This document shows, piece by piece, positions 23,498 through 33,950 of a DNA stretch of 60,000 nt. Both the position numbers and the translations under genes were made by a program. Source of the stretch: Cryptomeria japonica (lineage: Eukaryota; Streptophyta; Pinopsida; Cupressales; Cupressaceae). The notes beneath the pieces are model-generated. The model saw only the letters and a list, made by a program, of their open reading frames with translations, made no database searches and was not told where the DNA came from. The DNA is taken from positions 482,703,900-482,763,899 of the forward strand of contig NC_081406.1 of NCBI RefSeq assembly GCF_030272615.1. Reading direction: 5' to 3'. Numbering within the stretch: position 1 is the first letter of the stretch; each line of letters begins with the position of its first letter.

Positions 23498-25319
23498 TAG
23501 AAAGTGCAAATGTGAAAATCGATGAATTTGCAGATAGAAATGATGAAGGAAATTCCAAAGAACTAGAAGATTATGAAGAATTTGTTTATGTTCAACCGAG
23601 AAGTCCTACTGAGAAAGTTGCTGAAGAAAATGAAGATAATGTCCAATTATCGAGTGATGAAGAAGATCATAAAGAACCTACCAAGCCTATATTATCCAAG
23701 TATGTCAAAAGACATCATGCATCAAGTCAGATTATAGGAGATAAGGATGATCCAGTGATGACAAGGAACAAACTGAGACAAAACACATGTTTGATATCTG
23801 AATTTGAACCGAGAATAGTGAAAGAGGCATTTAATAGTGAAGATTGGGTAAATGCTATGACATAAGAGATTGATCAAATCAAGAAGAATGACACATGGAC
23901 ACTAATCCCAAGACCGAAGGACAAAAATGTAATCGGTACTAAGTGGATTTTCAAAAACAAGCTAAATGAGAAAGGTGAAGTCATTCGCAACAAAGCAAGA
24001 CTACTTTGCAAAGGTTATGCTCAAGAAGAAGGAATAGATTATGGTGAGACTTTTGCACCAGTGGCTAGACTTGAGGGAGTAAGAACATTGTTGGCATATG
24101 CTGCTTTCAAAAATTTCAAGGTATATCAAATGGATGTTAAATCTGCATTTTCGAATGGTATACTAGAAGAAGAAGTTTACATTGAACAACCTGAAGGATT
24201 TGTTGAAGACAAGAGTAAAGATCAGGTATGCAAATTGAACAAAGCTTTATATGGTCTGAAACAAGCACCTAGAGCATGGTATGAAAGATTGCAATCTTAT
24301 TTAATCAAGATTGGTTTTATAAGGACAAGTGAAAATAGCAACATGTACATGAAGAAAGATGAGGACAATGGAATATTGATCTCAACCATATTTGTTGATG
24401 ATATTATATTTTGTGGTAATGACTCCTTATGCAAGAATTTGAGATGTCACTAATAAGTGAGATATAGTATTTTATAGGTTTACAGATATTGCAAATGAAA
24501 GATGAGATTTTCATTGCTCAATCCAAGTACATAAAGGAAATCTTGAAGAAATTTGGAATGGAGGATTCTAAACCAGTAAGTACTCCTATGACTACTAACT
24601 GTAAATTATCAAAGAATGATGAATCTGCATCTATTGATGAGACACTTTACAGATCTATGATTGGAAAATTGCAATATGTTGTGCATAGTAGACCAGATAT
24701 AACACATGCAGTAGGTATTGTAGCAAGATTATCTACATATCCCAAGGAGACACATATGATAGCAATCAAGAGAATTTTTAGATACCTGAGAGGCACTAAA
24801 GATTATGGCTTAGTATATGAAAAGAAGAATGATTTTGGTTTAAAATTTTATACTAATGCTGATTGGGCAGGAAACATAGATGACAGGAAAAGCACAAGTG
24901 GTGGAGCTTTCTTTGTGTGAGAAAGACTAGTGAGTTGGCATAGTAAGAAACAAGGATGTATTTCACAGTCAACAACCGAAGCTGAATATGTTGCTGCAGC
25001 ATTGAATTGTACCAATATAGCATGATTCAAACAACTGTTGGAAGGTATAAATGAGAAAGTTACCAAGCCTGTAACTATATTCTATGATAATACTAGTACC
25101 ATTAACATTTCAAAGAATCCAGTAATACACTCTAAAACAAAGCATATATCTATAAAGTATCATTATCTTAGAGAAGAAGTTTAAGAGAAGAAAGTTGTGC
25201 TGGAATATATCAGTTCAAAGGAGCAATTAGCATATATCTTCACAAAGCCATTGCCAAGGGACACTTTTGAGTATCTCAGAAGCAAGTTAGGGCTCCTACC
25301 CCTATCTTCTACTCACTGA
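23498..25319 (+). pseudogene. E5 reverse transcriptase and RNase H
   Basis: The frame changes near 23500 and again near 24455. RT motifs: [77 protein letters not shown], and FVDDIIF as the YVDD box at about 24390. Then SRPDITHAVGIVAR and RYLRGTKDYGL follow. RNase H: TNADWAGNIDDRKSTSGG (first Asp), STTEAEYVAAA (Glu), FYDNTSTINISKNP (Asp), ending KPLPRDTFEYLRSKLG and a TGA at 25317. In-frame stops lie near 24918, 25022 and 25182. Copying of E5 RNA into DNA would have needed these domains; they are now inactive. Confidence 0.92.
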
Positions 25320-25831
25320 CCGAGTTCAGTGAAAGCATCAATTTGATGAATCTACAGAATATTATGTGTGGATTGATGTTGATTTACACACTTTAGAAGG
25401 TTTTTCTAAAGGTGTACAGAAAAAGTGAATAGAGACAAGTTACTCTAACCAAGACTGAGATGATACATAGCAAGGCAAATCACTTCACAGAGGAAGAAAT
25501 CATGATTTAGTTCTTTTATTTTTTTTGGCATTGATGTCAAAGGGGGAGAAGACTAAATGGTTGGAAGGTTAAATGGTTGACTGAATGAAAGCCCTGAATG
25601 ATGAATAATAGAAGACTAATGACAAGGGGAGAAGATTGCAAAAACAGAGAAGACTAAATGCAAGACAACAGCTCAGTAGCCTAATGAAAAGGGAGAAGAC
25701 TTCAAAAGATTTTAACAGCTCAAGGATAACAGGAGAAGTCTAACAACAATCTGAATCTGAATCAATTTGAATTATCTTGTTGGTATTACCATTTCATTAT
25801 TGGTTTTGCCATCAATGTTAAAGGGGGAGAT
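25320..25831 (+). other. E5 3' non-coding region with two polypurine tracts
   Basis: No ORF. AAAGGGGGAGAT at 25820-25831 abuts the right LTR and is the plus-strand primer. A near-identical tract, AAAGGGGGAGAA at 25539-25550, is preceded by the same 'ggcattgatgtc' context, so there are two candidate tracts 281 bp apart. Short direct repeats of 'gactaaatg' and 'ggagaag' lie between them. Confidence 0.8.
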
Positions 25832-27333
25832 TGTTGGCATTATAGTAGGGGAGATTGTTGATATTCAGTAAGAATATTGAGAAGGTTGTTGAAGATTATT
25901 GATATAACTGAAGAAGGATGATAACTATCTTTATAACATTATTTTGTCATTGATGTCAAGAGATTGATTATCTGATTCAGTATGATGTTGCCATATCTTG
26001 AGAAGATTGATTAGAAGAGAATTAAGATGTCGGTAAAAGACACAGAAAGAATGTGATGATTAAGGGGAGAAATAAGTTATTCAATGGGCAACTATTACTG
26101 AGTTAGACAATGATGAGATCATGATGTTTAGATTGTTTTGATATCTTACATATGTTGTTGATTGTAAGGTTAATACTATACTATGTCACCAAGCAAAGAA
26201 CCTAGTCGGTAAACCCTAAGGAACCTAGTCGGTAAACCCTAAGGTTATCGATATTGGTTAATGAAGGCGGAATGTCTATCGAGTAAAGTTTAGTATTTAC
26301 CGAGTTGTAACCAAGTTATGACAAGAACACATTGGATGGAAAAAAGCATTATTTAATGAAGGACAATGATTAGTTGGAGTTGTATAAATGATTGGTATGC
26401 CATGCAGGAAGTTTGTTAAGGATCTATGGCAAAGGAAAATCGGCAGGAAGATCTACAACACAGATTGAACCGCAATAACCTTGTGCAAGTTCCAAGAAAG
26501 GACTACAAGTCCCGAGGCAGGGTAAAACATTTTCAAATCGAAAGGATACATTGAACCTAGTCAAGTTTGAAGATCTGATGGCTAAGATTGATCATGGGAA
26601 ATGTGATCAAGGAGATTAAGTGGTTAACAATTGTTTATAAATAAGGAATTGTTGATAAACAATGCATGCAGGCAAGTGTATGCATAGGGGATGCTACATA
26701 GTGATTACCGAGCACAGAAACTTGAAGAACTATTTGAATAACAGAGTAGAGAGCCCAGTAGAGGGACAAAATACGTCCTATGACTAGATTGTTTTGAGCA
26801 AATAAGAATCTGCTTTAGCATTTTAGATGTGAAGTTGCAGATAGATTTTTATTACTGTTATTTTGTAAGTGACAGAAAATCTCTTAACCGAGTGGACTTA
26901 ATAGTCTTATTTGTAAACCCTCTAGCAAGGTAACATTCTAGTTGAGTGTTTGAAATCCTTTAACAAGGTCACTTATAACAAAGTGAAGATCCTAACAGAT
27001 CTAAGGGAAATCCCTTAACCGAGTCACATCTAGCAATGTGTTTGTAATCTTTAACAGGATTTTCTTTTAACCGAGCATACTCTAGATGAGTATATTTCTT
27101 AGTGGGTTTTTCCCTATTTGGGTTTCCACATTAAATCTGGTGTTATGAGTGTTATGATGATTATGTGTTTATGAGTTTGCATGTTTAGCAGTTTCAGTTA
27201 TATTGCTGAAGTATAAGTTACCAAGGTTGAATTTGTTGTTTTTATAGAAGATTAAGTTTGTATGATTCACCCCCCCCCTCTCATCTTGTTAGCTATTGGC
27301 ATCTGCACTTTACATTAAGTATCAGAACTATCA
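25832..27333 (+). repeat. E5 right LTR
   Basis: 1,502 bp, aligned to 19610-21093. A tandem duplication of 'gaacctagtcggtaaaccctaag' (26198-26244) is unique to this copy. A block of about 20 bases ('ccgaaatcccacagtgg' region) is missing near 27100. Confidence 0.95.
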
Positions 27334-27347
27334 GAAAGGACCTATAA

Positions 27348-28264
27348 CTGCTTCTTGGAAAAGGCTATTGTTTGTAAGAAACTTTCTTTTGAAAGGTTTG
27401 AAGCTTGTATGCATCCATGATATTATAAATGGATACCAGAACCTTCTAAAAAAGGATCGCAAGAATTTGTAAGAAAACTCTACAGAAATATATCTAGGAT
27501 TTTCTAGTCTTATGGAGAATACTTTGAGTTTTTATAATATTTTCTCAAAATTAATATCAAATATAGAGACTATCAACTCTCAAGCCTAAATTTTGTGTTG
27601 TCTTCTGGTCTACTTGCAAATATTTACTATTTTCAAATATGAGTAATCTAGGGTTATTCATCTGAGGATCAGATTGTAAGGCAGTCTTAATAGAGGCATT
27701 TCTCAGCTTTTCTCTCCTGGAGGGAAATTAAATACGCATGAAGCATTTCTATTAGTGAATTCTTTGTGGGAGATTTTGAATTTGATGAATGCAGTCTAGT
27801 TTCATAAGGATAAACTCTTATGTATGTTAGGCATACTTGGGGTTATATAGAAGCCAAGGTGATGGGATGTGTGGAGATATTTGATTGTGGGAGTATTGTT
27901 TAAACTCTAGATGACTCTGTGGCCTGGATAAGGCACTGGTATCAATTGTGGTTATCTTTTACATATCTTCTAGGTCAATACCAAACATGATTATAAGCTT
28001 TCTTTCTTTGTTTGAGTTAGTTTTGAGGTGATAGGATTCATTGGTTTTCAGACTGGTTTACTATGGATCTGTCTTCTAAAAGTGTGAAGTCAATTCACAT
28101 AGGGTATACCCGCCTAAAGTTTGGATAAGTTCGAAGTGTAGAAGGTTGTAAAACCTTGTCATATGTTGTTCTGAAGTTTCCTTCTCTTTGATCTCTTCTC
28201 TGCAGGTAGAGTTTATCATTTTATTATAAGGGTTTTTAAGGGGAATCAGATTTTGAGAACAAAA
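27348..28264 (+). other. E2 LTR1 tail, non-coding
   Basis: AT-rich LTR sequence downstream of the LTR ORF stop. It is present also at 41113-42029. No ORF or clear promoter can be assigned; T-rich runs such as 'tttttataatattttctc' (near 27530) could be promoter- or poly(A)-related. Confidence 0.5.
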
Positions 28265-28268
28265 AAAG

Positions 28269-28286
28269 TGGTGACTCTACTAGGGA
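28269..28286 (+). other. E2 primer binding site
   Basis: TGGTGACTCTACTAGGGA lies four bases after LTR1. It resembles the TGGCGACTC... primer sites of Ogre/Tat elements, which pair with an arginine tRNA in the described cases; the tRNA match was not checked here. Confidence 0.75.
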
Positions 28287-28518
28287 GAGTCATACTATGA
28301 ATCCAGATGCTGATTGTTGCTTCAATAAAATATCAGTGTTGTCTTGATATATTCATTTTAAAAAAAAGTTGCACGATATTTGATATGTGATGCTGGTATG
28401 AGGATTTGCAATATTTCGTTCAAAGCTTGTTTTTATATTTCCCATATATCTATGGGTGGTGACTCTGTTAGTTCAACTAGTCCTTAAAATAATAAATTCT
28501 AAAAAGGAAACAAGCATA
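28287..28518 (+). other. E2 5' leader
   Basis: A short leader between primer site and gag ATG, without repeats or ORF of note. Confidence 0.6.
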
Positions 28519-30470
28519 ATGCAAGGAGGAAAGAACACTAGGTCCTTCATGAAGAAACATCCTCATGAGACATTGCAAGAGGGATTACCTGAATAGTTAC
28601 AAAGAGGTCAAAAAAGATCAGTACAACATGAGATATCAAACGCTACATGGGTGTAGAAAAGTAACAATACTGGTAAGGTATCTGATAGACCTGTATATGC
28701 AAAGTCTAATTCTTCTTCCTAAGAATCTGAACATGATGTTTTAGGATTTTATTCTAGATTATTTGGAAATATAAATGATGTTCAAGTTTTAAATCAAGAC
28801 TTATCTCATGTTAGCTTTTCCGGGAAAGATAGAAGTAGTTCCAATGTAGTCAGACACTATGTGCCTAGAACGGTTGATGGAAACATCAGCTTGATTGATA
28901 TAGACCAGGTTAATGTATCTGACTCTGAGGAGATCTTCCCTGATGAAGATGAAGTGTCCCAAGAAATAGAAGACTTAAATAGAAAGGTCCATCACTTAAT
29001 CTCCTTAAGAGCCCAAAAGGAAGCAAATAGGGAGAGAGAAGTCAAAGCAAAACTGATGGAAAGAGATAGGCTTCTCAGGCAGATTGTTGATCTTGAATTG
29101 TTAGCCCAAGAAAAGGAAAAAAGTGATGATGGAGGTCCTGTGATTAGGGAAATTCTAGTCCCCAAAGCCAAACCAGCGTATAAGTCAGTAATCCAACCAA
29201 GTAAGGAGGTTTTTAGTGACCCACACCCTGTTAGAAATAAGGTTGATAAAGGAAAACAAAAGTGCATGGAAGGTGGATCAGGATCAAAGACTAAGGTGGA
29301 AATCTCCCATAGACTATCAGCACATGAGAGGGAGATGGAAATAATGAGGAAGTAGAAAGAAGATCTACAAATGGAGTTAGAAAAGGCTGAGTTAGAAGTA
29401 GCTAACCAAGAAGTCAAAAGAAAAATTGGTTATCTCAAAGCTCCCCCTATCATTTTCCCAACAGAGGATCTCAATAAGCTTGTTCCTTAGCAAGTTTCTC
29501 TCCCCCCTATTAAAATTCATCCCACTTTGCCTATCAATACATCAATAGTTAGTCAAGCCCCTGTAATTAACCAGAATAATCAAATCTCTCAGACTCAAAT
29601 CCCTACTATGAGAATGAACATGGGTAATAACAATGTTGCTAACCATTTCCAAAGGAGACCCATCAATTTAGAGCAGTACAGGCAGTTATTCTTTGATGGA
29701 ATCCCAGGATATCCCAACCATGTTCCTACTGAGTTAAGAGATAGGCTCCCTAAATTTGCTGGAAATAATGCAATTAGTGTAGAGGAGCATTTAAAATCCT
29801 TTAGTGACTTGATAAATGATTATGAGATAGTTGATGAAGATATCATAATGAAGTTATTTGTCCAGTCCCTAATAGATGATGCAAGAGATTGGTTTAGAGG
29901 TCTCCCTATTAATAGCATTGGGTCTTGGGAAGATTTCAAGACTTGTTTTCAAGAGCAATACGGTGACAAAAAAAGTGTGAGTTTCATGTTAAATGAATTC
30001 AATAATATTAGAAAATCTGATAATGAGATGGTCACCGATTTCAATGCTAGATTTCAGAAAGCCATGCATAGGTTGTATCAAGTGATGAGACTAGATGATA
30101 ACATGTGCCTGAACACTTATTATAATGAATTTGATTCCAAAATGGCTTACATTTTAAGGGATAAGAATCCACATAGCCTAAGAGATGTATTCAGAATTGC
30201 TATCAATGTGGAGAGCAATAGGAAAGCATCTGGAAAATTAGGGAGAAGAACTGATGGTAGGCTATGGGAGGAAACAAAACAGCAGCCAAACAAAGTTGCT
30301 AAGGACGAAGATAAGATACAAAAGTTAGTCACTGCTATGAAGGATCTAACTACCAAGGTAAATAAAAATGATAAGCCTCACTATAATTGGCAAGATAGAC
30401 CTCCCAAATTGCATGATATGCCTTATAATACCAACTGGAAGGATGTAAACCTCAGAATGAGAAGCGTAAG
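28519..30470 (+). pseudogene. E2 gag
   Basis: The ATG at 28519 (MQGGKNTRSFMKKHPHE) opens one frame to about 30470, interrupted by stops near 28591, 28654, 28720, 29353 and 29488. The N-terminal half is charged and coiled-coil-like (EEIFPDEDEVSQEIEDLNRK; MERDRLLRQIVDLELLAQEK). The gag core follows from about 29690: LPKFAGNNAISVEEHLKSF, DWFRGLPINSIGSWEDFK, FMLNEFNNIRKSDNEMVTDF. This is the Retrotrans_gag type of plant gypsy elements. The C-terminal knuckle CIACDGPHSPHQC lies in the next frame (30530-30600), so one frameshift or programmed shift near 30460 joins gag to pol. Confidence 0.88.
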
Positions 30471-32828
30471 AATGCTCAGAGCCAAGACACCTTTGATTCC
30501 TTAAAAGGAAAAAATGTTCACAATATAGAGAACACTCCTTGGTGTATTGCTTGTGATGGGCCACATTCTCCTCATCAGTGTGCAATAGCTCAAGCCCTTG
30601 AAGAATCCTTAAGGCAAGAGGCTAAGCCTAATATCAATATGTTTGAAACCATTGTAGAAAGTGATGAGGAATCAGTACAAAGTGAATTTAGTGATGTGCT
30701 GGATAGTAAAAGGTCTTTTCAAGGAAAACTAACACTTGATTGGCATCCTACTCTACATGTGGTAACCATTGAAGATGAAGAAGTTCATCTTAGAAGACCT
30801 AGTGAGGAAGAAGTGAAAAATCTCACCAAGGCTACTATAGCTAAGGCAAAGCACAATTATAACCTAAGAAGCACCAAAAGGGATAGTGATCAGGGTGAAC
30901 TTGGTTCTATGTTTATAAAAGAGGTTCTTTAGAAAAGGGAAACAAGTAGTGCTACTACCCCTCAGATGGGTCAAGAAAAGAAAGAACAAATTAAAGATGT
31001 ACCCAAGAGTATAGATGATAACAATACAAATGATACACAAGGAGTTGCCATGACAAAGAAAGAGAGTCAGCCTAAGGTAGAAAGAGTTAAAGCTAATGCT
31101 GAGTTGAGCAGCAATTCCACATTTGACATGGCTTAGGCTCTTACACAAATGAAAGTTATTGTCCCACTAATAGAGTTACTGAAAATAAAAGAACATAGAG
31201 AAGCTGCCTTGTCTTTGTTTTCTAATATATTTGACAGTAACACAATACTACCCACTGGTGCAACTAAAAATGCAAAGGATCAGGAGTTCCAAACCCCAAA
31301 GGTTTATGTTGGAGCAACTATTACTCAAGAGCCTTCATAGGTAGATCCTTTTTATGTCACTTTGTTAGTAAACAACGAGTTGATAAAAAAATGTATGATA
31401 GATTTAGGTGCAGCTGCTAATGTAATGCCTTATGGTGTCATGAAATAATTAGGATTATCAGTGACTACAGTATATGGAAAATGCTATGCTATGGATAACA
31501 GGGAAGTGCCCGTGATAGGTACAATGAGAAATGTTGAAGTAAAGATAGCAGCATTCCCTGAAGAGACCTATAAGATGGATGTTATTGTCACTGACACTAA
31601 GCCTCATTATGGCATGTTATTATCCAAGCAGTGGGTAGTAGCAGTGGGTGGAAATGTCCAACTAGATCTATCTTATGCTACCATCCCAATAAATGGCAAT
31701 CAAGTCAAGTTATACAGAGAACCACGTGCTCCTAGAGTAATTGAAAATGTGGATCCTAGCATGCTTAATTGCATGATTGATGTGGACCTTGACAATTTTA
31801 GAGTGCAACCAATTTTACATCCGTTAAAGAATACTAACTCCATTGTGATTGAATTAGAATCACAACAGCATGGTCTATGGCAAATGTATTTTGATGGAGC
31901 TTGCTCCAAAGAAGGGTCTAGAGCAGGAGTTATTTTTGTATCCCCATCAGGTATAACTTTTAATTATTCTTTCTTATTAGCCTTTCAGTGCACAAATAAC
32001 ACTGCAGAATATGAAGCTTTCTTATTGGGACTCGAAGTTGCAAAGAGGCATAGGATAGAACTGTTGAAAGTTTTAGGAGATTCAGAATTGGTTGTCTCTC
32101 AGGTAAGATCCAAATATGCATCAAAAAATGATAGATTGAAAAGGTATAAGCATGCAGTTTGGGATATCATTGAGCATTTTAGAGCTTTTTCTATTAATTG
32201 GATAGAGAGATCCAAGAATATCATGGTAGAATTTTTAGCCAATGTTGCATTGAAAAATGATCATGCAACACTAAACAGTATATCCACTATGGAAATAAAA
32301 TCTAGGCCTGCCATCCTTGATAATGTGTATAATTGGCAAGTTTTTGCTGATGATGAAGATATTCTTAGGTTCATACAATGCGTTGATGATTATGACGGAC
32401 AAAAGATTGACTGCAATGCATTAGTAGAGGTGGTTGACAACAAAGAGACAGTATTTGGTAATGACTTGGTTCAGTTGGAAACAAATGAGATACCAAAAGG
32501 GTTGGTAGAGCTTGAGGGCATGTTCAACTATAATGACAGTCACCTACACCAGCAATCTACAACCAAGTTAGAAGAATTAGAGGAAGTAAACTTGGGGACA
32601 AAATTATCCCCTAAGTTGGTATACATTGGAAAAAACTTGCCTCCTCACGTCAGAACTAATCTTATTAATTTATTGAAGAGATATAAGCATGTGTTTGGTT
32701 GGTCATATGAAGACCTAAAGGCGTATAGACAAGACCTTTTTCAACATGAAGTTCCTTTACTTCCAGATGCTAAGTCTTTCAGACAAAAGAAAAGACCTAT
32801 TAATCCCCTGCTAGAAACCAAGATGTAG
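30471..32828 (+). pseudogene. E2 protease and upstream (archaeal-like) RNase H
   Basis: One frame from 30471 through stops at about 30930, 31135, 31338, 31447 and 32826. It contains a knuckle-like CIACDGPHSPHQC (about 30550) and a long Lys/Glu-rich spacer. The protease follows, with catalytic segment MIDLGAAANVMPYGVM (about 31395-31440; Leu replaces Ser/Thr) and the distal block YGMLLSKQWVV. At about 31880-32250 a complete RNase H follows: MYFDGACSKEGSRAGV (Asp), CTNNTAEYEAFLLGL (Glu), VLGDSELVVSQV (Asp). The usual last Asp is Glu in VEFLANVAL. This domain belongs to the extra RNase H of Tat elements but sits before, not after, RT. The end of this block (KLSPKLVYIGKNLPP, FGWSYEDLKAYRQDL) leads into RT. 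Confidence 0.88.
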
Positions 32829-33950
32829 CAAGAATTGACTAACCTAAGAGAAGGGGGGATTATCAAACCTATAAGACATTCTTCATGGGTCTCAAATTTG
32901 GTCCCAGTTAAGAAGAAGAATGGGGACATAAGATTGTGTGTCGATTTTAGAAATCTAAATGTTGCTTCCCTAAAGGATAATTATTCTTCTCACAATATGG
33001 AAGCCATGCTGTAGAGGGTAACTGGTTGTGATCTTTTGTCAATGATGGATGGTTTCTCAGGGTACAACTAGGTGCTAGTGAAGGAATCCGAGCAATTTAA
33101 GACCGCTTTCACCACCCCATGGGGAATGTATGTTTATGTAAGGATGCCATTTGGATTAAAAAATACTGGAGCTACATTTCAAAGAGCCATGGATCTAGCC
33201 TTCAAAGAATTCATCAACATCATCATGATAGTGTACCAAGATGATTTAACATGTTTCTCTAAAAAGGCTGATGACCACTGTGGACATTTGGAAAAGGTGT
33301 TCGATAAGGCTTTGGAATTTGGTGTGTCATTAAACCCCAAGAAATGTCATTTTGGTGTTACTGAAGGGAAGTTGTTGGGGCATATTGTCTCCAAAGAAGG
33401 GGTAAGGATAGACCCTGAAAGGATCAAAGCAATAAACAATGTGCCTGAACCAAAAAGTGTTAAAGGCATTCAATCTTTTTTAGGCAAAGTTAATTTTGTT
33501 AGAAGATTCATTGCAAACTTTGCAGAGGTGGTAAAGCCCATTGTTAGATTACTCAAGAAGGATATAAAATTTTGCTGGGATCAAGAAGCTTCAAAAGCTT
33601 TTGCTGAGATTAAAAGAGCTATTCAAGAAGCACATGTGTTGAAATCCCTGGATTATAGTAAGCCTTTTTCTTTGTTCTCTTTTGTTTCATATCATACAGT
33701 AGCTACAGTGTTGTTGCAAAAGGAAAATGAGGGACATGAACATCCCATAGCTTTCTATAGCAAGTCTTTTCAAGCAGCAGAATTAAAATATGAGATCATG
33801 GAAAAACAGGCATATGCTTTGGTTAAAGCTATCAAGGCTTTTAGGCCATATCTTGTAAATGCACAAGTAGTTGCTTATGTTCCACATGCTGTAGTCAAGG
33901 ACATTTTATCCCAATCTGAAGTCATAGGCCAAAGGTGCAGATAGATTAAT
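32829..33950 (+). pseudogene. E2 reverse transcriptase and degenerate RNase H
   Basis: Same frame as the protease block. RT motifs: EGGIIKPIRHSSWVSNLVP, DIRLCVDFRNLN, SMMDGFSGYN followed by a TAG in place of Gln, FGLKNTGATFQRAMD, and the catalytic box VYQDDL at about 33224-33241. Then GVSLNPKKCHFGV, LGHIVSKEGV and IQSFLGKVNFVRRFI. The C-terminal RNase H fold is present (IAFYSKSFQAAELKYEIMEKQ) but lacks an evident first catalytic Asp (FSFVSYHTVATVL), as expected where a second RNase H has taken over. Stops at 33013 and 33069 (CAG to TAG) and 33942 (TGG to TAG). Confidence 0.92.

Larger units (their letters stand above)
19610..27333 (+). mobile_element. E5: full-length Ty1/copia element
   Basis: LTRs at 19610-21093 and 25832-27333 begin TGTTGGCATTA and end GAACTATCA. 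The target duplication is AAAAG at 19605-19609 and GAAAG at 27334-27338. The empty site 'gttgaaaaggacctataacc' survives at 41096-41115 in E2 LTR2, proving the insertion. An initiator-Met primer site and a polypurine tract abut the LTRs. Coding order gag, protease, integrase, RT, RNase H is the copia order. About 13 differences in the first 310 LTR bases were counted by hand. Stops and two frame changes make it defective. Confidence 0.95.
15990..27347 (+). pseudogene. LTR-borne long ORF of E2, copy 1 (split by E5)
   Basis: The ATG at 15990 (MAPRRELTKKVNY) opens a frame continuing to 19609. Copia E5 interrupts it, and the last codons and stop lie at 27339-27347. Conserved blocks: PRLKIGDGLYDKGNWLRDPE (about 16110-16170), VFMDVDLLALIAQNYDP, SAQR-like YNTQRDHLRSGPLKEFFVK, GKVDRPFGWYSMLMHM, and HHFVITKGGWKYF; later a basic linker KRKIEDVIDIQDSPKRQK and a coiled-coil-like C-terminus. 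In-frame stops (for example TGG to TAG at about 16254 and 17087) and one single-base deletion near 16960 break it. I do not recognise a family. Length would be about 1,200 residues. The initiator is supported by the same MAP(R/K)RE start in all three copies. Confidence 0.8.
14006..28264 (+). repeat. E2 left LTR (LTR1), interrupted by copia E5
   Basis: Starts TGTTATCATTG and ends GAGAACAAAA just before the primer site. It aligns end to end with 35503-42029 once E5 (19610-27333 plus one target duplication) is removed. Layout: about 400 bp of leading sequence, a degenerate repeat array (14395-15665), the long ORF (from 15990), and about 0.9 kb of AT-rich tail (27348-28264) without an ORF. Confidence 0.93.

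Noticed and set aside
14006-28264. Segmental duplication instead of LTRs for the 6.5-kb repeats
   Set aside because: The repeats bound a complete gag-pol region with a primer site, and are flanked by identical 5-bp duplications. A solo copy elsewhere has the same ends and its own target duplication.
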